Position numbers and translations under genes: made by a program. A stretch of 64,000 nucleotides of DNA from Apostichopus japonicus (Eukaryota; Echinodermata; Holothuroidea; Aspidochirotida; Stichopodidae): assembly GCF_037975245.1 (NCBI RefSeq), contig NC_092573.1, positions 11,371,001-11,435,000 on the forward strand, read 5' to 3'. The notes under the pieces were generated by a model, which was given only the letters and a program-made list of their open reading frames with translations, did not search any database and had not been told where the DNA came from. Shown here piece by piece: positions 44,932 through 57,757 of this stretch (position 1 is its first letter; each line of letters starts with the position of its first letter).

Positions 44932-46950
44932 GTAGGCATATACATATATATATATATTATGTTCGTTTAAATTTCTCCGAGGGAAACTGTGCTTGTTTTT
45001 CGTATTACTCGATTCAACTACTCCAAAGTTTGACACCGCGTCAACTTATCCTTGATATTATCCATTCCGTTATTTCAGATAACCATTGTAATCAAACTGA
45101 TGTACATCATTGCCACCATAAAAATATATAGATTTGTACTTAATATTGTGTTCATCTTGTTTGTTGTTTGGCATAATATTTGGTGTTTGCCACAAAGGGT
45201 GATTGTAACATGAAGCTATATATATTATCATCTTTATGAACTTGGATATAGGTGTGATTCTAAACTTGTCGCAAGTCGTTTTCATTACGAATATGCCAGT
45301 TAGTCTGTCCTTTATGGTCATCAAATCGTCCGTCCTCTCTGCCCTAACATATCAATCACAGACCGCGTATATCAAGATTAGGGCCGCTTACCTCGGGCTA
45401 CGTATGTTAACATTTTTCACTTACTGGCCAACCTTAAGTATACCCAAGTGGATGCATAATTTCGTTGATTCAACAACAACTTTGTGTTTTATCCCTTGTC
45501 TATTTGCTAATGGTCGATACATATAAACCTGCGGAAATTGATAAATATCTTCTTATCAATTTTCGGTGACGAGTACCTCAAGCGCAAAAAGGGCCCTTGG
45601 GTCATTTTATAGAAATGTCAGAATAGCAAATAGCAAACAACTGAGACGAATTCGTAGGCGAAATATCAATCACGACGGGCCAAAATAGGGGAGTGAGAGA
45701 CACTTATACATCAGCCGAGGAAAGCCACGAGTTAGTGCGTCCGTGTGAGTCTGTATTTGTTTGTTTGTTAGAACGGTATCTGAACAAATGTCCGCTAAAT
45801 GGATAGATCCGGAACACGGTGTAGGAAAAGTATCCATCCTGGATCAAATTTCATGAGAAAGGAAGACATTGAATAACTGATCATGAAAGAAGTCATAAAA
45901 GGGATAGTTACCGCTGTTTTTCAATCTTCAAGATCCAGTTGATAATCCTTAACAATATATACAGTTGTACTTTTTAAAAAAGAAAAATGTCTAGTTGAAG
46001 ATTATATGTGTACATTTTAACAAAAGTCGCGTGGCAATGTATAAGAATTTTAAAGTGAATTATTTAACGAGTTAGATATAGATAGTCCTGTGGAGGGAGT
46101 AAGGCCTGGCAGTTGAGGACTAGAAGTTTTACTGACGTGCATCCACACTTAAGAAATTTAACGTGAGTATATCCAAGAAAATAAAATAATAAGTTAGTTA
46201 TCCCTTCGAATGGAAGACTAATATAGGACCATAGCTGTGCTAGGGTTAATCCTAATCGTATTCACTTTTTTTTTCCTTTTTTTTTTTCATTTATCTCTGT
46301 TTCTTGGGAGACCAATCAACTTTGAAAAAGCCTCTGATGTATGAACAATAAATATTCATATTTTTCGGGTAATTTCAAGCCAGCCAGGGGTAGGTATCCT
46401 AAGCCCATAACTTCATCTTTTCCAATGACTTCAGAGACAGGAATGATATTTAAATAGGTAATATGTTGAGTTTACTCGTTAGGTACTGTTGAAGGATTTT
46501 CTAAGTTGAGCTGTTTTATCAAAAGTCCTCAGATCAAAGCACGCACGCACGTCCGTACATACTTACTGTTAATACTGTTAATATTGTTAATATTGTTTAA
46601 CCATCTGTGTGCACTATTGTACAGTACTGTTTACAAGTCATCTAATGAATATACAATACGTTACAGGAATATGATTAAATATGAATAGATAATATAGCAT
46701 TGACTAACATCACTGCTGCAAAAAAAATCGCCTCTACCGATACTGGAACAGAAATTTGGTGCATTTATAGCTCTCCGGCGTAGAGAGGTTACATGAAAAT
46801 ATAAAACACATAAAAACGAGGAACCTCGGGGTAGTCCCCGACAGGGGACCTTTTTGCAATCCGTCCAGTATACGACGCCTCCACTTACGATAACGGCTTA
46901 AGCACATTCAGATTATTATTTTAACTACACAGTGACCAATGTACATATAT
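43459..46950. other. Probably receptor intron, no exon found
   Basis: I looked on the minus strand for TM1-TM4 and the DRY region and found none. Contains AT microsatellite at 44897-44958 and T-rich runs near 46270. Confidence 0.5.
44897..44958. repeat. Compound (CA)n(TA)n microsatellite
   Basis: acacacaca followed by AT dinucleotides, interrupted by tgtaggcatatac. Confidence 0.9.
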
Positions 46951-47035
46951 GTACATTGACGGGCCTAAGCTGCCCGTCGTGTGTTCGATTTTCTGTGTAC
47001 GCTGTTTTTTTTTTCTTTGACTTAGTATTTTCGTT

Positions 47036-47971
47036 ATGGCTGTGCCTGATCGTTTAGTCTGCTGTGATGCGTGTAATATGTGGATTGAGTTTGAGATTTC
47101 TGGCTTGGAATGTGATTTTAAATCAGCATCTAGTGAAGCTATTGTGTTTGTTTGCGATAAGTGTGTGAAACTTAAGGAATTAGAGGAGCTATTGAAAAGC
47201 TGTAGTTGTGTCTGGACGGAAGTCGGGAATAGTAGGGCTGTGAGTAGTGCAGTTGCTGAAAGGGATTGTTGCGAGGTTGTTCCAACTTGTAATGGTTTTG
47301 ACGTGTTACCTGTGGAGGAGTTGCGTGATGTTGATGATGGGAATGAAGTCTCCCAGGAGGGAAATAGTGAGTGGCTAGTAGTGGACGAAGTGCGTGGTGA
47401 TTGTGATGTGATAGGAGATGGTAGTGTGGTTGTAAACAGCGGTAAGTGGGGACAGGAGAAGTCGAAAGGAAGAATGGTATTGTGTGGGGATTCATTAGTA
47501 CGGTATGTAGACCGAGAGTTCTGCAGGGCGGATAAAGCAAAAAGGGTCAGGGTATGTTTGCCAGGTGCTAAAATCCAGGATGTCAGTAACAGGGTAAACA
47601 AAATCGTGTCAGATGAGGAGGTGGTTGTAGTCCAGGTAGGCACTAACAATGTGCAGAAGGAGTCGCAAAACATTATTCAGTCTAGGTACCACGAATTGAT
47701 GTGTCGACTAGCATCAACTCGGGCTAAAGTTGTCATATGCAGTTTGTTGCCAAGATTTGACAGCAAGGTTCTGTCAGAAAAGATTGTAACTTTGAATGGT
47801 TTATTGTATAGTTTGTGTGCCGACTTCGGCTTCACATTTGTTGACATGTGGTCATCTTTCCAGGGTAGAAGGGATCTGTTCGCCAGGGATGGTTTGCACT
47901 TAGCTAATACTGGGGCCTCGTTGTTTGGTAGGATGGTGAATTACTCTGTTGAACAGCTTTGTTTAAACTAA
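47036..47971 (+). CDS. CR1-type LINE ORF1: PHD-like finger and SGNH esterase
   Basis: A 311-residue protein beginning at ATG. Residues about 9-50 have paired cysteines (CCDAC, then FVCDKC) like the PHD/zinc finger of CR1 ORF1. From about 146 there is an SGNH/GDSL-type esterase: VLCGDSLVRYV with the nucleophile Ser in GDS, VQVGTNNV (block III Asn) near 200, and DGLHL (Asp and His) near 284. The esterase is known in CR1-like ORF1 proteins and is thought to help association with membranes or RNA particles; its exact role is uncertain. The linker is acidic. ORF2 follows after 11 nt in another frame. Confidence 0.88.
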   Translation: MAVPDRLVCCDACNMWIEFEISGLECDFKSASSEAIVFVCDKCVKLKELEELLKSCSCVWTEVGNSRAVSSAVAERDCCEVVPTCNGFDVLPVEELRDVDDGNEVSQEGNSEWLVVDEVRGDCDVIGDGSVVVNSGKWGQEKSKGRMVLCGDSLVRYVDREFCRADKAKRVRVCLPGAKIQDVSNRVNKIVSDEEVVVVQVGTNNVQKESQNIIQSRYHELMCRLASTRAKVVICSLLPRFDSKVLSEKIVTLNGLLYSLCADFGFTFVDMWSSFQGRRDLFARDGLHLANTGASLFGRMVNYSVEQLCLN

Positions 47972-47982
47972 ATTGGGGGGCG

Positions 47983-50907
47983 ATGAAGTCAGGAATTAGT
48001 TTGGATAAGGATTATGTTCCTAGTGGAGGCGATTATAGGCGTTTTGAGAGCAAAATAAGTGATAGTCATAGTTCTAACTTTAGGAGGCATGCTAATGTAC
48101 ATAGTTTCAGGGATAGGCTGAAGATTGTCTTTACCAATGCTAGAAGTATTCGTAAAAATTTTGCTGAATTTACTGTGCTTCTCGAGGATCTGAAACCGGA
48201 TGTGTTTGGTATCACCGAGTCTTGGTTAAGGGAGGACATTGATAGTGCTGAGGTTTCTCACCCGGGGTATGTTGTGTATCGTCAGGACAGAAGGGATACT
48301 CATAATGGGGTTGGTGGGGGAGTGTTACTGTATGTTAGGGATGACATTGTAAGTGTTGAGAAATCTCAGTTGCAAGGGTCTTTTGTTAATTCTGTCTGGT
48401 GCGAGTTGTCCACAAACAACTCCAAAAGGTCCAGGGACGTTATCACTGTAGGTGTTGTTTACCGCTCTCCTAACAGCGGCGATGATAATGATGTCGTGCT
48501 GTTTGATTCAATTAGAAAGGCTGCTAAAGGTGATGTTGTTATAATGGGCGACTTTAATTTTCCTGACATTAATTGGATAGATGGTTCTAGTAGTAGGAAA
48601 GGTAGTAATTTTCTAGATGTTGTGCAAGATTGCTTTTTACATCAACATGTTACTTTCCCTACTAGGGGGGATAACATCCTGGATCTTGTTTTGAGTTCTA
48701 ATCCAAGCAATGTTGTTGATTTGACCGGTCTAGGAATACTAGGAACTAGTGATCATGATATACTAGCTTTTGATGTTGTTTGTAAGGTCGTAAGTTCTAT
48801 TAGCAAGGAAAAAGTCCCTGATTTTTCGAGATCAGATACAGAGGCAATTGAAACTTTACTAAAGGGTACAGATTGGATTAATTTGTTTAGTGATATGAGT
48901 GCTTCTCAGTCTTGGATTTGTTTTGCTGATAAATTAAAGGTCATTATGGAAAATCATGTTCCGTGGAAGAATCGTCGTCGTAAAAGCAGTATGCCTCACT
49001 GGATGAATAAGAAAGTTAGATGTGCAATTAGGCAAAAACGTAGAATGTGGAAGTTGTTTAGGAGGACTAAATCTGAATCTCTTTTGGCCAAGTTTAAAAT
49101 TCATCAGCTGAAAGTAGAATGCTTAGTCTCTGATGCAAAATTGAATTTCGAAAAAAGCATCGCCCTAAAAATTAAGGATAACCCAAAGGCCTTCTTTTCT
49201 TATGTCAGGTCTAAGCAGAAAGTTAAAGATGCAATTGTTTCCCTTAGGGCACCACAGGCTGATAAGATAGTTACTGATAGTCAGGATCTTGCAGATCTTT
49301 TGAACGACTATTTTGTGTCGGTTTTCACAAGGGAAGATACGAGTAGTATTCCAGATTTTCAGGGGGGCAGTGATAGGCCTAAACTGGATACGGTCTTATT
49401 TTCGGATGACGTTGTCTTAAAGGAGCTGCTTCGTCTAAATGTTTCTAAAGCTTCTGGACCGGATGCAATCCATCCGTATTTGTTGAAGACTTTTGCACAC
49501 TATTTCTGCGTTCCACTCTCGTTGATTTTTAGTAAATTTATGGATGAAGGTTATGTTCCTAGGGACTGGAGATGTGCTAATATTACCCCAATTTTCAAGA
49601 AGGGTGATAAGACTAAGCCCTGTAATTATAGGCCCGTTAGTCTCACTAGTGTAGTTTGTAAGGTCATGGAGTCTATTGTTAAAAAGTCTTTGGTCTGTCA
49701 CTTCAGCAGTCAGTCTTTGATCAGAGAGTCTCAGCATGGCTTTTGTCAAAAAAGGTCTTGTCTCACTAATATCCTTGAGTTTATGGAAGATGTAACAAGC
49801 TCACTTAATAGGCAGATGTCTGTAGATGTTGTGTTCCTGGATTTCCAGAAGGCCTTTGATAAAGTTCCCCACCAGCGTCTTTTACTTAGGCTGAAGAGCA
49901 TGGGTGTCATAGGGAATTTACTGTCTTGGCTCGGGAATTGGCTTGGTAATAGGGAACAGAGGGTGGTAATTAATGGCTGTGCTTCTTCTTGGCAGAACGT
50001 TACTAGTGGGGTTCCACAAGGGTCTGTATTAGGTCCCCTGTTGTTTGTTGCCTATATAAATGACATCGACGGAGATATTTTGTGTACAGCTAAGAAGTTT
50101 GCTGATGACACCAAATTGTATTCTGAGGTCTCTTCCAAAAGCGATTCTGAGAAATTTCAAGCGGATTTAGATAAGATTTTTTCCTGGTCTCAGGGGTGGC
50201 AAATGCTTTTTAATATTGATAAATGTAAGGTAATGCACATTGGTAGTAGTAACCAAAAGTTTACATACAATCTAAATGGTGTGGAGTTACAGGAGGTCTC
50301 TGTTGAAAGAGACCTAGGTATCTACATTGACTCGTCTCTGCAACCTTCCAAACATTGTCTTGAAGCTGCTAAAAGAGGTAATAGGGTTTTAGGTATGATC
50401 AAGAGGAACTTCAGTTTTCTGAAAGAGGACATCGTAGTTAGGCTTTATAAGCAGTTGGTTAGGCCTCATCTGGAGTATGCTGTGCAGGCTTGGAACCCTT
50501 ATTTTGCTAAGGATAAGGAAGTACTTGAAAAGGTCCAGAGGAGGGCTACTAGGATGATTAGTTCCTTAAAGAGGGTTCCTTATTATAGGCGGTTACAACT
50601 GTTGAATCTCACCACACTGGAGCTTAGGAGGTTACGTGGGGACTTGATCCAGGTTTTCAAGATTGTGTATGGTTTCGACAATTTATCCTTTACCGACTTT
50701 TTCATGTTTGCAAACAGTAGTTGTACTAGAGGTCATTGTCTTAAACTTCAAAAGTCGCATAGTAGGATTAATATTCGGCATAACTTTTTTTCTAATAGGG
50801 TTGTGAATGAGTGGAATAGTTTGCCTGAGAAAGTTGTACTTGCAAGTAGTGTCAATGGGTTTAAGAATGCTTTGGACAAGCACTTTAAGCATTGTAATCG
50901 GGTCTGA
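47983..50907 (+). CDS. CR1-type LINE ORF2: APE endonuclease and reverse transcriptase
   Basis: A 974-residue frame from its first ATG; an open extension upstream to 47959 lacks an ATG. The endonuclease covers about 45-265: TNARSI, DVFGITESWL (Glu), VYRSPNS, IMGDFNFPDINW (Asp, Asn) and GTSDHDIL (Asp-His). The reverse transcriptase covers about 480-745: KASGPDAIHPYLLK, FKKGDK, NYRPVSLTS, QHGFCQKRSC, FLDFQKAFDKV, GVPQGSVLGPLLF and KKFADDTKLY with the catalytic Asp pair. The C-terminal part has RPHLEYAVQAWNPY and VQRRATRMI, typical of CR1/L2-like elements. All key residues are present and no stop interrupts it. It nicks target DNA and primes cDNA synthesis there. Confidence 0.93.
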   Translation: MKSGISLDKDYVPSGGDYRRFESKISDSHSSNFRRHANVHSFRDRLKIVFTNARSIRKNFAEFTVLLEDLKPDVFGITESWLREDIDSAEVSHPGYVVYRQDRRDTHNGVGGGVLLYVRDDIVSVEKSQLQGSFVNSVWCELSTNNSKRSRDVITVGVVYRSPNSGDDNDVVLFDSIRKAAKGDVVIMGDFNFPDINWIDGSSSRKGSNFLDVVQDCFLHQHVTFPTRGDNILDLVLSSNPSNVVDLTGLGILGTSDHDILAFDVVCKVVSSISKEKVPDFSRSDTEAIETLLKGTDWINLFSDMSASQSWICFADKLKVIMENHVPWKNRRRKSSMPHWMNKKVRCAIRQKRRMWKLFRRTKSESLLAKFKIHQLKVECLVSDAKLNFEKSIALKIKDNPKAFFSYVRSKQKVKDAIVSLRAPQADKIVTDSQDLADLLNDYFVSVFTREDTSSIPDFQGGSDRPKLDTVLFSDDVVLKELLRLNVSKASGPDAIHPYLLKTFAHYFCVPLSLIFSKFMDEGYVPRDWRCANITPIFKKGDKTKPCNYRPVSLTSVVCKVMESIVKKSLVCHFSSQSLIRESQHGFCQKRSCLTNILEFMEDVTSSLNRQMSVDVVFLDFQKAFDKVPHQRLLLRLKSMGVIGNLLSWLGNWLGNREQRVVINGCASSWQNVTSGVPQGSVLGPLLFVAYINDIDGDILCTAKKFADDTKLYSEVSSKSDSEKFQADLDKIFSWSQGWQMLFNIDKCKVMHIGSSNQKFTYNLNGVELQEVSVERDLGIYIDSSLQPSKHCLEAAKRGNRVLGMIKRNFSFLKEDIVVRLYKQLVRPHLEYAVQAWNPYFAKDKEVLEKVQRRATRMISSLKRVPYYRRLQLLNLTTLELRRLRGDLIQVFKIVYGFDNLSFTDFFMFANSSCTRGHCLKLQKSHSRINIRHNFFSNRVVNEWNSLPEKVVLASSVNGFKNALDKHFKHCNRV

Positions 50908-51337
50908 GTGTTTGTGTCTTCAGTTTTTTTTCCCTCTCTTTATAGGGTCCTTGATGGGGACTTAAGTGTCCCTCCTGATCCTTTTTTCTACTAAACTAAA
51001 CTAAACTATATATATATATATATATATATATTAATGCAATGGAGGAAAACGACAAGGCAAATGAATATATAAAAATGTATTATATATATATATATAGTGA
51101 CCAATGTATATATATAGTGACTAATGTACATATATATATATATATATAACAATTCCTTTGCAATTACGACGGAATCGGATTAAAATAATCCGACGCGGAT
51201 TAAAATAATCCGAATTTCTAAAACTTCTGCTCAATTCAGCAGAAATCAGTAAGTCGCTTTGACTTTACAACCATGCCGACAATCTTCTCTATAAAATAGT
51301 TTCAATTCCTGCTACTCCTTGTCACTTTCGGTGATCA

Positions 51338-51376
51338 TGCACTGAAGAAGAGCTAGTTTTGCTCGAAAGCTCTGCA
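51338..51376 (+). ncRNA. Hammerhead-like RNA motif, different stems
   Basis: TGCA, CTGAAGAA, GAGC-tagtttt-GCTC, GAAA, GCTC, TGCA. Stem I (TGCA/TGCA) and stem II (GAGC/GCTC) differ from the 775-813 family but pair fully, while the core boxes, the palindrome before the final C (AGCT) and the 39-nt length are kept. Confidence 0.4.
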
Positions 51377-51495
51377 AAAACCAAACATTGGCTGTTTTAC
51401 TTCCAATCACTTACCTAATTTAATTATTGTATCTCACTCGAGATCCAGCCTTTCTCTAAATGCAGCATAGTTGTTTAACAGTTTTTTCCGTTATT

Positions 51496-52340
<845 letters not shown>

Positions 52341-53783
52341 CATCATCATCTTAACTATTATTTTCTTTTCGACTTTATGTTTCCGTTATCTTGAGTCGGA
52401 TTTTCGTTTTTTGATGTATCTTTTTTAGAATGACCTTTTTTGGGGTTTGTTGAGTTTTCATGTATCCGAGTTGAAATTCTCCTCTTTGAATAAAACACAA
52501 TGGACATAATCAGCTACCGTAATATTGTTCTGTGTATGGTAGTATTTTTATTAACGTCAATAATATTCACAATATTTGACAGGGAGAAAAAAGAAATTTC
52601 TTTTACATTTCATGCTAGATAATAAGATTTTTATTATACAATTTTCTTTCTTCTGGGTAATGCTAAGCCCTCTCTGATAATTCCATACTCTTTGGAGTAG
52701 GGAAAGTGGTGGGGGGGGGGGGGAGAGTTCCCATTTTAAGACCATTTGCGTTTTCTCTTTTATACTTGTCCAACATCTCGATTCATTTACTACACATAGT
52801 GACATGTACTTGTAGGGTTTACTATGTAGGTTATCCCATGGAGGTAAAAACAGACCTCCATGGTTATCCCTAGGTCGTTTTCTACAGCGACGTTTGTTTG
52901 CTCTTCAAGCGAGATATGTCACAAGTTAAATATATCAATCATCAAACTCACACACACACGCGCGCGCGCACACACCCACGCAAACATGGTGGTCAAAAAA
53001 CATCATTAAATTTATCCCTTTTAAGGAATTTTCCTCATCAGTGTAGGTGTAATTTAATTCAACATCTGATAATTGAAGTTTACCGCTCGATAGACGAACA
53101 AGTGTTTTCAATGTAAAATGCCAAAAGCATTGTTCAACTATCGAATGCTTAAACCGTAACGGTTGTTTTTTACACCGTCTTCGGGCTTAATTTTCCAACA
53201 AGATTATATGAATTGAGATCATAAATTGGGGAAATCAACAGCAGAAAATTGACCGCATGGTCAAAAATGTAAAGCAGCCTTTTCTCTAAAAAAAATTATT
53301 TATAGATTTGAAAAATTCGACCACATTGATGAAAAACGTGTTCCTGGTAAGTTAGTTCTAAATACAGTCAAACATCTTTTCGAGTTTTCACATTCATTCG
53401 AATCGTATCGTATTTGTGGTATAGCCCTCCCCCCCCCCCCCTGGCGTCGAGGGCCAGGTCACGCCCCGGGTACAACACGTCATGCGCTGCTCCCCCCCCC
53501 CACTTTTTTGGCATTTTCAATTTGCCTTTAGTTTACTATGAACATTAAAATACACGTTATTTCATAATTTACCCGGGAAATCTTCATCTTTTTCCCGGCC
53601 CTCTAATTGTCTTCGGGCACCACTGCAGGGGCTGAAACCCCCTCTCGCCAGGTCCGTTCCTTTGTTTTCATAACGCAAGGAATCATGCATGCGGTAGATT
53701 CGTTGGGATTTATGAGAGGACATTACTAACTGTATTATTGAAACCAAACATGGTATGCCTCTAACGATTATATATTCTTATCG
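52341..53783. other. Non-coding stretch
   Basis: No exon. An inverted pair ccatggaggt/acctccatgg lies at 52838-52862, each arm beside a copy of ggttatccc/gttatccct. Poly-C and poly-G runs at 52710, 53428 and 53492 suggest MITE fragments. Confidence 0.45.
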
Positions 53784-53791
53784 ATTATATA

Positions 53792-53829
<38 letters not shown>

Positions 53830-53834
53830 TATAA

Positions 53835-53930
<96 letters not shown>
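53784..53930. repeat. AT-rich microsatellite
   Basis: AT dinucleotides with periodic aaat interruptions. Confidence 0.93.
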
Positions 53931-53931
<1 letters not shown>

Positions 53932-56900
53932 CTACATACTACTCCGGCGATCTCAACATTTTTAGACACTAAATCCATCTTTTTCAATGACTAGAAGATG
54001 ATATAGAATATCAGAAGAATTGAAATGCAATTTAATGTTTGATTACAGTTTTATTTTGGCCCCTACAGTTCCCCAATGGGATGAAATCCCGGGAGGCCTG
54101 GCCGATATATCTTTAAACCTGTGTAATCAAACCAGAAACGAAGATATAAAAGGGAATTACACTTATGTCGGGATTATTTTGGGCAGTTTCCTAGTGTCCT
54201 GTTCATAGTTAGTAGGCTATGTTTGGAATGGCTACAGGGCACTTAAGGGTGTTACATCATTAAAATATTGTACTCCAATTTCCGGTATTCTTCTACTTCT
54301 GAATTTGTAAAATTATCAGCCGTTCGTACTGATGATGACTTTAATCATTACAGTTTATATCTGGCTCTCAAAATTACAGCATTGTAAACCGACAACGAAT
54401 AATGCAAACTAAAATGGCCGAATTAAATTCAAAAGCTGCCGTTGATACGTCTTCATTAACGGACTTAACTCGTTTTGCTTTTTCATAAATCCGAACTGCT
54501 TATTCTTATATTTTTTTCTTCTTCCGAAAAATTTAATTAGAATTTCAAAAGAATCATATGTTAAAAAGGTCATAAACGGCACGATGACCCTCGTTAGTAA
54601 TTATAGTCTAAATAAATACATATCAATTTCAAATGAGACTTGAATTCATGACGTTATACTATATTTGCTTTGATAATGACATGCGTTCTGCATTTGCGAG
54701 TTGATTTATCACAGCATCAGATGTACGGTTGAGCAAAACGGCTTTGTTACTTTCTTGTTATCGTCATAATGGTACACTAAAGATTACGTTGCTTTTAAAA
54801 AAAAAAGAGTATACTTGCCCTGTAGATTTCCCTCAAGTGGACGTGTAAATAGCCTAACGTAGCTAAGACACGCGTAGCAAAATAGCCTAACATAAAGCTC
54901 AGACTCGATTAGCCTATAGCCTTGCCTAGCCTAGCCTAGCTTAGCGAGAGCCTTTAATGTGTTCAGCCAACTGACTATTTCATTACAATTAAAGGTAACA
55001 TTTAAATCTTAAACTCTATATTAATCTGCAGGCGATACTTAAATTACGAGTAATCTAAGATGTCAGCCATTCAAGCGCATAACATAACACCATGCAAAAC
55101 ATCCGTTCTAGTTTAGGTTACTAAAGTAAATTAATATATAATTACATTTTCACGATAGGGTGTATACAGCAAGGCTTTTTCTTGTTTTGTTTTTTCCTGT
55201 TTTAATAGAGAGCCTCTAGACGGCGTACGGTGCATTTTCTTAGTAACGTATAGCAATTAATTGAGAAAGAGATCATGTTTTGCAACAGACCATTCCTTTT
55301 TGTAGTTGAAAAGCCTGAAGGTGCCTATTCACCATGTTTAACCTAAATCTTATGGACGTAAGGGAATTTAATACCTATAGAGAATATCACTTACAATTAA
55401 CTTGTCTCAATCGCAGAGGCGTACAATTGTTTTTATCTGTCTTTTCCCAGTTTTTTTTTAAATTTTTATTCCCTGTTTTCTTCACTTTTGACCTATTTGT
55501 GAAAGATCGATGACTTGTAGGAATGGTTGGCGTCAAAAAAAAAAGACGTTTAAATGTCTGTTCTTAATATATATATTTTTTTCGTTTTGCGATTGGATAA
55601 CCAAATGTTGTTACGTATATATTAGGCCACATAATACTCAAATTAATATTTATAAGAAAGTTGTGATTTAATTCAAACGACGATCATCATGTTTTGGTTA
55701 ATTTGGTTGAATAATTATCCCAATCTCAAATAGTGAATTAATGACCATAGAAATATCACACATAGCTAATAGAAGAACGGAAACTGTAAAGCAAATTTGC
55801 ACCTACACAGAGACCCCATGTGAGCCCCACCCCTCCCTCCCACCCCACGCAATGAAAGACCAATTAATTTGTAAAAGATAAAATTGTTTGTGTATTCTTG
55901 TGTTAACAATTTGGATTTTTTTTTTTTTTGGGGGGGGGGGGGTGGTACTTGCTTATTTCTTCACATACCGTTTTTCCTATTTTTGCTTTATAATCGCAAA
56001 ACAACTTTAGACGTGTACATTGATAGATATATTGCCCAAGGCATAAACAAACAACCGAACGAATTTAGCTTCCATTTGTAACTAAATTGGGCTCTGTTGG
56101 ATTTATAATCTAAGCTGAATACTTTATTCGGAAGACAGACAACTTGATCAGGTAGCTAATCAATACGACGTACTTGTCAGAGTGGTATATATGGTGCATT
56201 TATCTCTATGGATTTAGTTATGCAATTTCTCCATTACGGTCATACACCACTTAAACTTGGACATTATACGGTGTTATATAAAATTAACCCGAGGCAAATA
56301 TAACTATAAGCTCTTCTGGAATTCTACCTCGATCAGCTTAAAGAATATTTGTAAAAAAAAAATAATAAAAGAGAAGAAGAACAAAAAAAAAGGTATATTC
56401 TATCGATAAGTTTTTCATTTTTGTGTCATTTTTCTAATTTGTTGTTGTTAGTCGGTATTATATTTTTACGTAACAAATGTTTACGCAATATTATTTTATA
56501 CGTAATATTACGTAACATATAATTTTTACGTAAATTTTTACGTAACAAATGTATGTATTTGGCGGAACCAACTGAAGTAATGATGGACAAGAAGATAAGA
56601 AAAGTGGAAAACTAACAGCACACTCGAGGGACCGACGATGACGTGGTATATCAAATATGACGCACTTCCGGAAACGGCATGATGTTACCATAGTTACGGA
56701 AGAAGGCGACACTTGAAATGTACTAAAGCAAGTCTCCTAATGTGTTTACCACGTAGCATGAGGTAAATTTGCAATGCTATTATACATGTCCAATTCATCA
56801 CTACTATATAGTAACATTTCTGTCTAGATGTTATCTAACTTCTAACAGCTCTACTTAATGTTTTTATGCGTGTCATGCAAAATCATGAAAAAAACTCGCA

Positions 56901-57474
56901 AAGACTTGACCGGCTGACTTGTTAACCGTCATTGGTACCGGTTAAACAATTTATCTTTAGTAAGAGAACACAGTTTTTGGTTCTTCTTTTTCTATTTTCC
57001 AGGGGAAAGTGTCCCCGATTTTCCCCTCCCCACAGGGGGACAGGGGAATGTACCCTCTCGTCCCCACAACACACACACATGTAGAATATTTCGGGGACGG
57101 GGGGGGGGGGGGAAGAGGGTGAATGGCAAAAGGAAATAAATAGCTATGATACCTGATGTGTGTTTTTATCACAAAGCGTGATGTGGTTATTATATATGGT
57201 TTCCTCATTATATAGTCCATTAGGTTTACTGAGATATGAGATACCTGCATATACCTACTCACACTTACTATTATGTATTCGTAAATGTTTTATATCGTCA
57301 AATGATACTGAGCAGTAGCCACTGGGACCATGGGAACATGCGCCTCATCTCCGCCCCCCCTCCCCCCAATTAGGTCTCAGTTGCAAATGACTTAAATTTT
57401 ATAACACACATGCACAAAAATTCTATACACAAATTTAGTTGAATGAAGGAAATAATAGCACCATGCTGCATATA
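53931..57474. other. Non-coding stretch
   Basis: No supported exon. Repeated acgtaa words occur at 56460-56550. A patch with cttccggaaac near 56665 could be promoter-like but is unsupported. Confidence 0.45.
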
Positions 57475-57668
57475 CAGGGGCGTATCCAGGATTTTCCAAT
57501 AGGGGGGCGCCAGGCATGAATGATCGCCGTCCTGGGGGATGGGTCTAAGGGGAGGGGGTGTACAATTTTTGCTTTCAAAGAAGGGCTGAAATGCAAAATG
57601 GTGTCATATGCATGGGTGGCGATCCGTACTTCCGAGTGGGGTGGGGGGGGGGGGATATGACCTTGTTG

Positions 57669-57757
57669 ACTATCTAAGCGTAGCGCCACCATGAGTTGGC
57701 GCGAAGCGTACAAGAAAATTTTGGGATAAACAAACCCTCTAGATGGCCGGAAACGGC
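57669..57757 (+). repeat. Dispersed repeat segment shared with 12094-12180
   Basis: actatctaagcgtagcgcca, gttggcgcgaagcgtaca and agatggccggaaa, collinear with the left copy. Confidence 0.7.

Larger units (their letters stand above)
46951..51008 (+). mobile_element. CR1-type LINE, apparently full length, both ORFs open
   Basis: A short 5' leader is followed by ORF1 (PHD-like finger plus esterase) at 47036, ORF2 (endonuclease plus reverse transcriptase) to 50907, and a ~100-bp 3' UTR with a hairpin (ggggactt/aagtgtccc). It ends in (ctaaa)n repeats rather than poly-A. This layout is that of CR1-clade non-LTR retrotransposons. Both frames are uninterrupted, so the insertion is probably young. 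It is on the strand opposite to the receptor gene. Confidence 0.9.

Noticed and set aside
45070-45526. Frames on both strands as possible receptor TM1-TM4 exons
   Set aside because: No LAxAD, DRY-like or disulfide cysteine motif.
46921-47673. 250-codon minus-strand frame
   Set aside because: Antisense shadow of LINE ORF1.
47959-47982. Longer ORF2 start overlapping ORF1
   Set aside because: The extension begins at TTG; the first ATG is at 47983, 11 nt after the ORF1 stop.
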